Assembly: GCA_030629485.1 (NCBI GenBank)
Contig: DAOVOW010000161.1
Coordinates: 1-5,560, forward strand
Length of the DNA: 5,560 nucleotides
Direction: 5' to 3'
Source of the DNA: a bacterium
GTDB taxonomy: Bacteria; Zixibacteria; MSB-5A5; GN15; FEB-12
Below, piece after piece: positions 5,438-5,560 of this stretch (its first letter is position 1; each line of letters begins with the position of its first letter). The notes below the pieces were generated by a model that worked only from the letters and a program-made list of their open reading frames with translations, was not told the origin of the DNA and made no database searches. The translations under genes and the position numbers were made by a program.

Positions 5438-5533
5438 CACGCTGTGGGCCAAATGTGGCGTGCAAATGAGTTCGTTTTGTGTATTTTCATGTTCGCTTAA
5501 CAGAATCGGTGGTGATTACGAGTCATCCCGTAG

Positions 5534-5557
5534 GGTAGGTCTGTCCGCAGACCTGCC
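5534..5557. repeat. REP-like hairpin at the right edge
   Basis: GGTAGGTCTG (5534-5543) and CAGACCTGCC (5548-5557) form a 10-bp stem with one G-T pair and the loop TCCG. The unit may continue beyond the window. Confidence 0.6.
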
Positions 5558-5560
5558 AAC

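Larger units (their letters stand above)
5138..5560. other. Gene-free stretch filled with intergenic repeats
   Basis: I see no credible gene here. The long minus-strand frame at 5490-5089 is an artefact: it reads through antisense tRNA and well-known intergenic repeat motifs. The stretch holds paired palindromes (5167-5205), a CCTGAGCGGAGTCGAAGG motif, a nested palindromic element (5255-5437) and an edge hairpin (5534-5557). The bases 5444-5530 show no recognisable feature. Confidence 0.7.

Noticed and set aside
5089..5490. 133-residue minus-strand open frame
   Set aside because: It reads the antisense of tRNA-Gly (EARTRDQQLGRL) and known intergenic repeats (FDSAQDDA, LLKKVQFLSLRA). These are well-known spurious peptides, and there is no ribosome site.

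Overview
The window looks like chromosomal DNA from an uncultured-type bacterium, most plausibly of the candidate phylum Zixibacteria or a close FCB-group relative. That placement is inference. It rests on a dockerin-like tail of the form DISDLVYLVDYMF..GGP, a large repeat-built surface lipoprotein, a DUF1573-type exported protein, and an intergenic region rich in small palindromic repeats. No phage, IS, CRISPR or resistance genes are visible.

Layout, left to right. (1) The 3' part of a secreted protein with three ~85-residue modules and a C-terminal two-repeat dockerin-like domain (+; open at the left edge), closed by a strong intrinsic terminator. (2) A self-contained ferredoxin unit: promoter, Shine-Dalgarno, a 65-residue 2[4Fe-4S] ferredoxin and its own terminator. 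(3) A convergent two-gene operon on the minus strand: a PLP-dependent cysteine synthase/cystathionine beta-synthase-like enzyme, then an exported DUF1573-like protein whose TTG start overlaps the enzyme's stop codon (TTGA). A long hairpin followed by a T tract ends this operon. (4) A divergent gene under a near-consensus sigma70 promoter (TTGACA-17-TATACT) for a 400-residue lipoprotein made almost entirely of seven ~52-residue repeats, predicted to be a seven-bladed beta-propeller. (5) A gene-poor right end: an antisense remnant of a dockerin repeat, GC-rich palindromes, a complete tRNA-Gly(UCC), and about 420 bp of dispersed repeats, including a nested palindromic MITE-like element of ~183 bp and a REP-like hairpin at the edge.

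The genes do not form one pathway. The left and right proteins belong to the cell envelope, the ferredoxin is a housekeeping electron carrier, and the PLP enzyme serves sulfur amino acid metabolism. I see no convincing new defence or biosynthetic system. The most unusual content is the triplicated module upstream of the dockerin, the orphan dockerin scrap, and the repeat cluster behind the tRNA.
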